From positions 89,588,198-89,652,197 of the forward strand of contig OY740770.1 of assembly GCA_963513935.1 (NCBI GenBank): 64,000 bases of DNA, read 5' to 3'. The notes beneath the pieces were generated by a model that searched no databases, was not told the DNA's origin, and was given only the letters and a program-made list of their open reading frames with translations. Every line of letters begins with the position of its first letter. Within the stretch, counting starts at the first letter, position 1. Position numbers and translations under genes: made by a program. Origin of the DNA: Aphrophora alni (taxonomy: Eukaryota > Arthropoda > Insecta > Hemiptera > Aphrophoridae). Positions 63,101 through 64,000 of the stretch are shown piece by piece.

Positions 63101-64000
63101 CAGCGTGTTAAATAAGTCCCGGCTTATTTTTTTTTCAAGCATTACAGGTAGAATTACAAAGATTTGTACTATATTACAAAGACACCAAAACCTATATTTT
63201 AGTACGTATTCACAGAACAGCTACCTCTCCAGAGGGACGACCCGCAAAGAGTAAGTTATAAATCTGAAAGACCTATATGAGTAGAATACAATGCGGCAAA
63301 AATGCCTACAAAAAGTTCACCCTAGCTAAAATAGCGTAAATTTCATATTAGTTACAACGTCAGATATGTTGAAAACAGGATAATAATGTTTACGCTGTAG
63401 AGGATATGAAGTGAAAACTTTGCAAATTAATATCCGTCTTACAAAACTATTTTTTAGATTGTTCACCGGCTCTTTAGCTCCAATGGGGGACGGCCCTCAA
63501 AGAGTAATTTTTCAACTCAAAACAAATGAAGAGAAAACTGTATTGTCTGTCTTCACTAACGAGTAGTATGCCACTAATAACAACTACCAATAGCAACTAT
63601 GATTCATGTTTGTAGGAAAACCCACTATCAGCCAAAAACAGCTTTATCTTGTAGGTCTATCATGGTTAATCCATTTCCGAGTTTGATTTAATATGAAATT
63701 TAAATCCACGCTATTTTACCAAGGCGGTAACTATTGAGGTCGAGTTTGCGGGATTTTGTTCTCCTCATAAATGTAAACTTATAATTTCTTACTAACTCCT
63801 TATGTCTTCCTGAAAAGGTATTGGTCCACTGAGCTCAATCCAGTTGGAAATAAGTTCCTCATCTCGGGCTGAGTAAGATGAAGAACTATGTGACCCCCTT
63901 ATATGGATGCATTTTTGTTTCCAGTCATTACTGATATGATTTGTCACGCGATAAAACACCATAAATAAGAAATGGAAATGATATTCTTTGGTTTTAAGCC
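63101..64000. repeat. Possible start of another mobile element (runs off the window)
   Basis: Begins cagcgtgttaaataagtccc after AT-rich DNA, resembling 'cagggtgttcaataagtc'-type transposon ends. An internal direct repeat is visible: 'ggacgacccgcaaagagtaa' at about 63,236 and 'ggacggccctcaaagagtaa' at about 63,488, each with similar flanks. No coding frame is recognised and the far end is not in the window. Confidence 0.4.

Noticed and set aside
1..64000. CRISPR array, tRNA, rRNA or prokaryote-type operon
   Set aside because: The tandem arrays seen are microsatellites or minisatellites without spacer structure, no cloverleaf or rRNA text was recognised, and the composition and element types are those of an animal genome.

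Overview
The window is AT-rich eukaryotic DNA. The transposable elements in it point to an arthropod, most likely an insect. They are BEL/Pao and Gypsy LTR retrotransposons, a LINE with an insect-style C-terminus, a PIF/Harbinger remnant and a pogo/Tigger-type TIR element. I found no intact host gene, no tRNA or rRNA and no CRISPR array. Nearly every recognisable protein match is a mobile-element protein or a relict of a repeated gene family. The species cannot be named from the sequence.

The centre of interest is a three-level nest at 11.45-26.95 kb. A decayed minus-strand gene of a widespread repeat-associated protein family is split into two parts, 26,950-26,435 and 13,233-11,450. The splitter is a 13.2 kb BEL/Pao retrotransposon (13,234-26,434, minus strand) with two LTRs of about 445 bp and a 5-bp target duplication GTAGG. 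That element is itself split inside its gag zinc-knuckle region by a second element at 17,896-24,128 (plus strand). The inner element has two 2,067-bp LTRs that I read as identical, a primer-binding site matching the initiator-Met tRNA end, a polypurine tract, a 4-bp duplication CAAT and about 2.1 kb of internal DNA with no gag or pol. It is a LARD-like non-autonomous element. A second BEL/Pao copy of the same family (46,716-49,762, plus strand) lacks the insertion and serves as an empty-site control. Both BEL copies carry the same in-frame TGA between gag and protease.

Other regions: 2.7-8.0 kb and 29.9-35.0 kb are a diverged, collinear duplication of unknown content. 35.7-36.2 kb is the C-terminal end of a Harbinger transposase, followed by a GC-rich hairpin patch. 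41.5-43.05 kb is a decayed minus-strand LINE. It is interrupted upstream by a 1,049-bp TIR element (43,057-44,105, TA duplication) that carries three 75-bp tandem repeats. 53.86-56.24 kb is a heavily mutated Gypsy-type pol (RT, RNase H, integrase). 63.1 kb to the end may be the start of another repeat element. The remainder (about 0-2.7, 8-11.4, 27-29.9, 36.5-41.5, 44.1-46.7, 49.8-53.8 and 56.2-63.1 kb) is AT-rich DNA with microsatellites and no gene I can support.

These genes do not form a working pathway. The window is a layered record of insertions. The relative order can be read from nesting and LTR divergence: the relict gene is oldest, the BEL insertion is later (its LTRs differ at about nine places by my count), and the LARD is youngest (no LTR differences seen).
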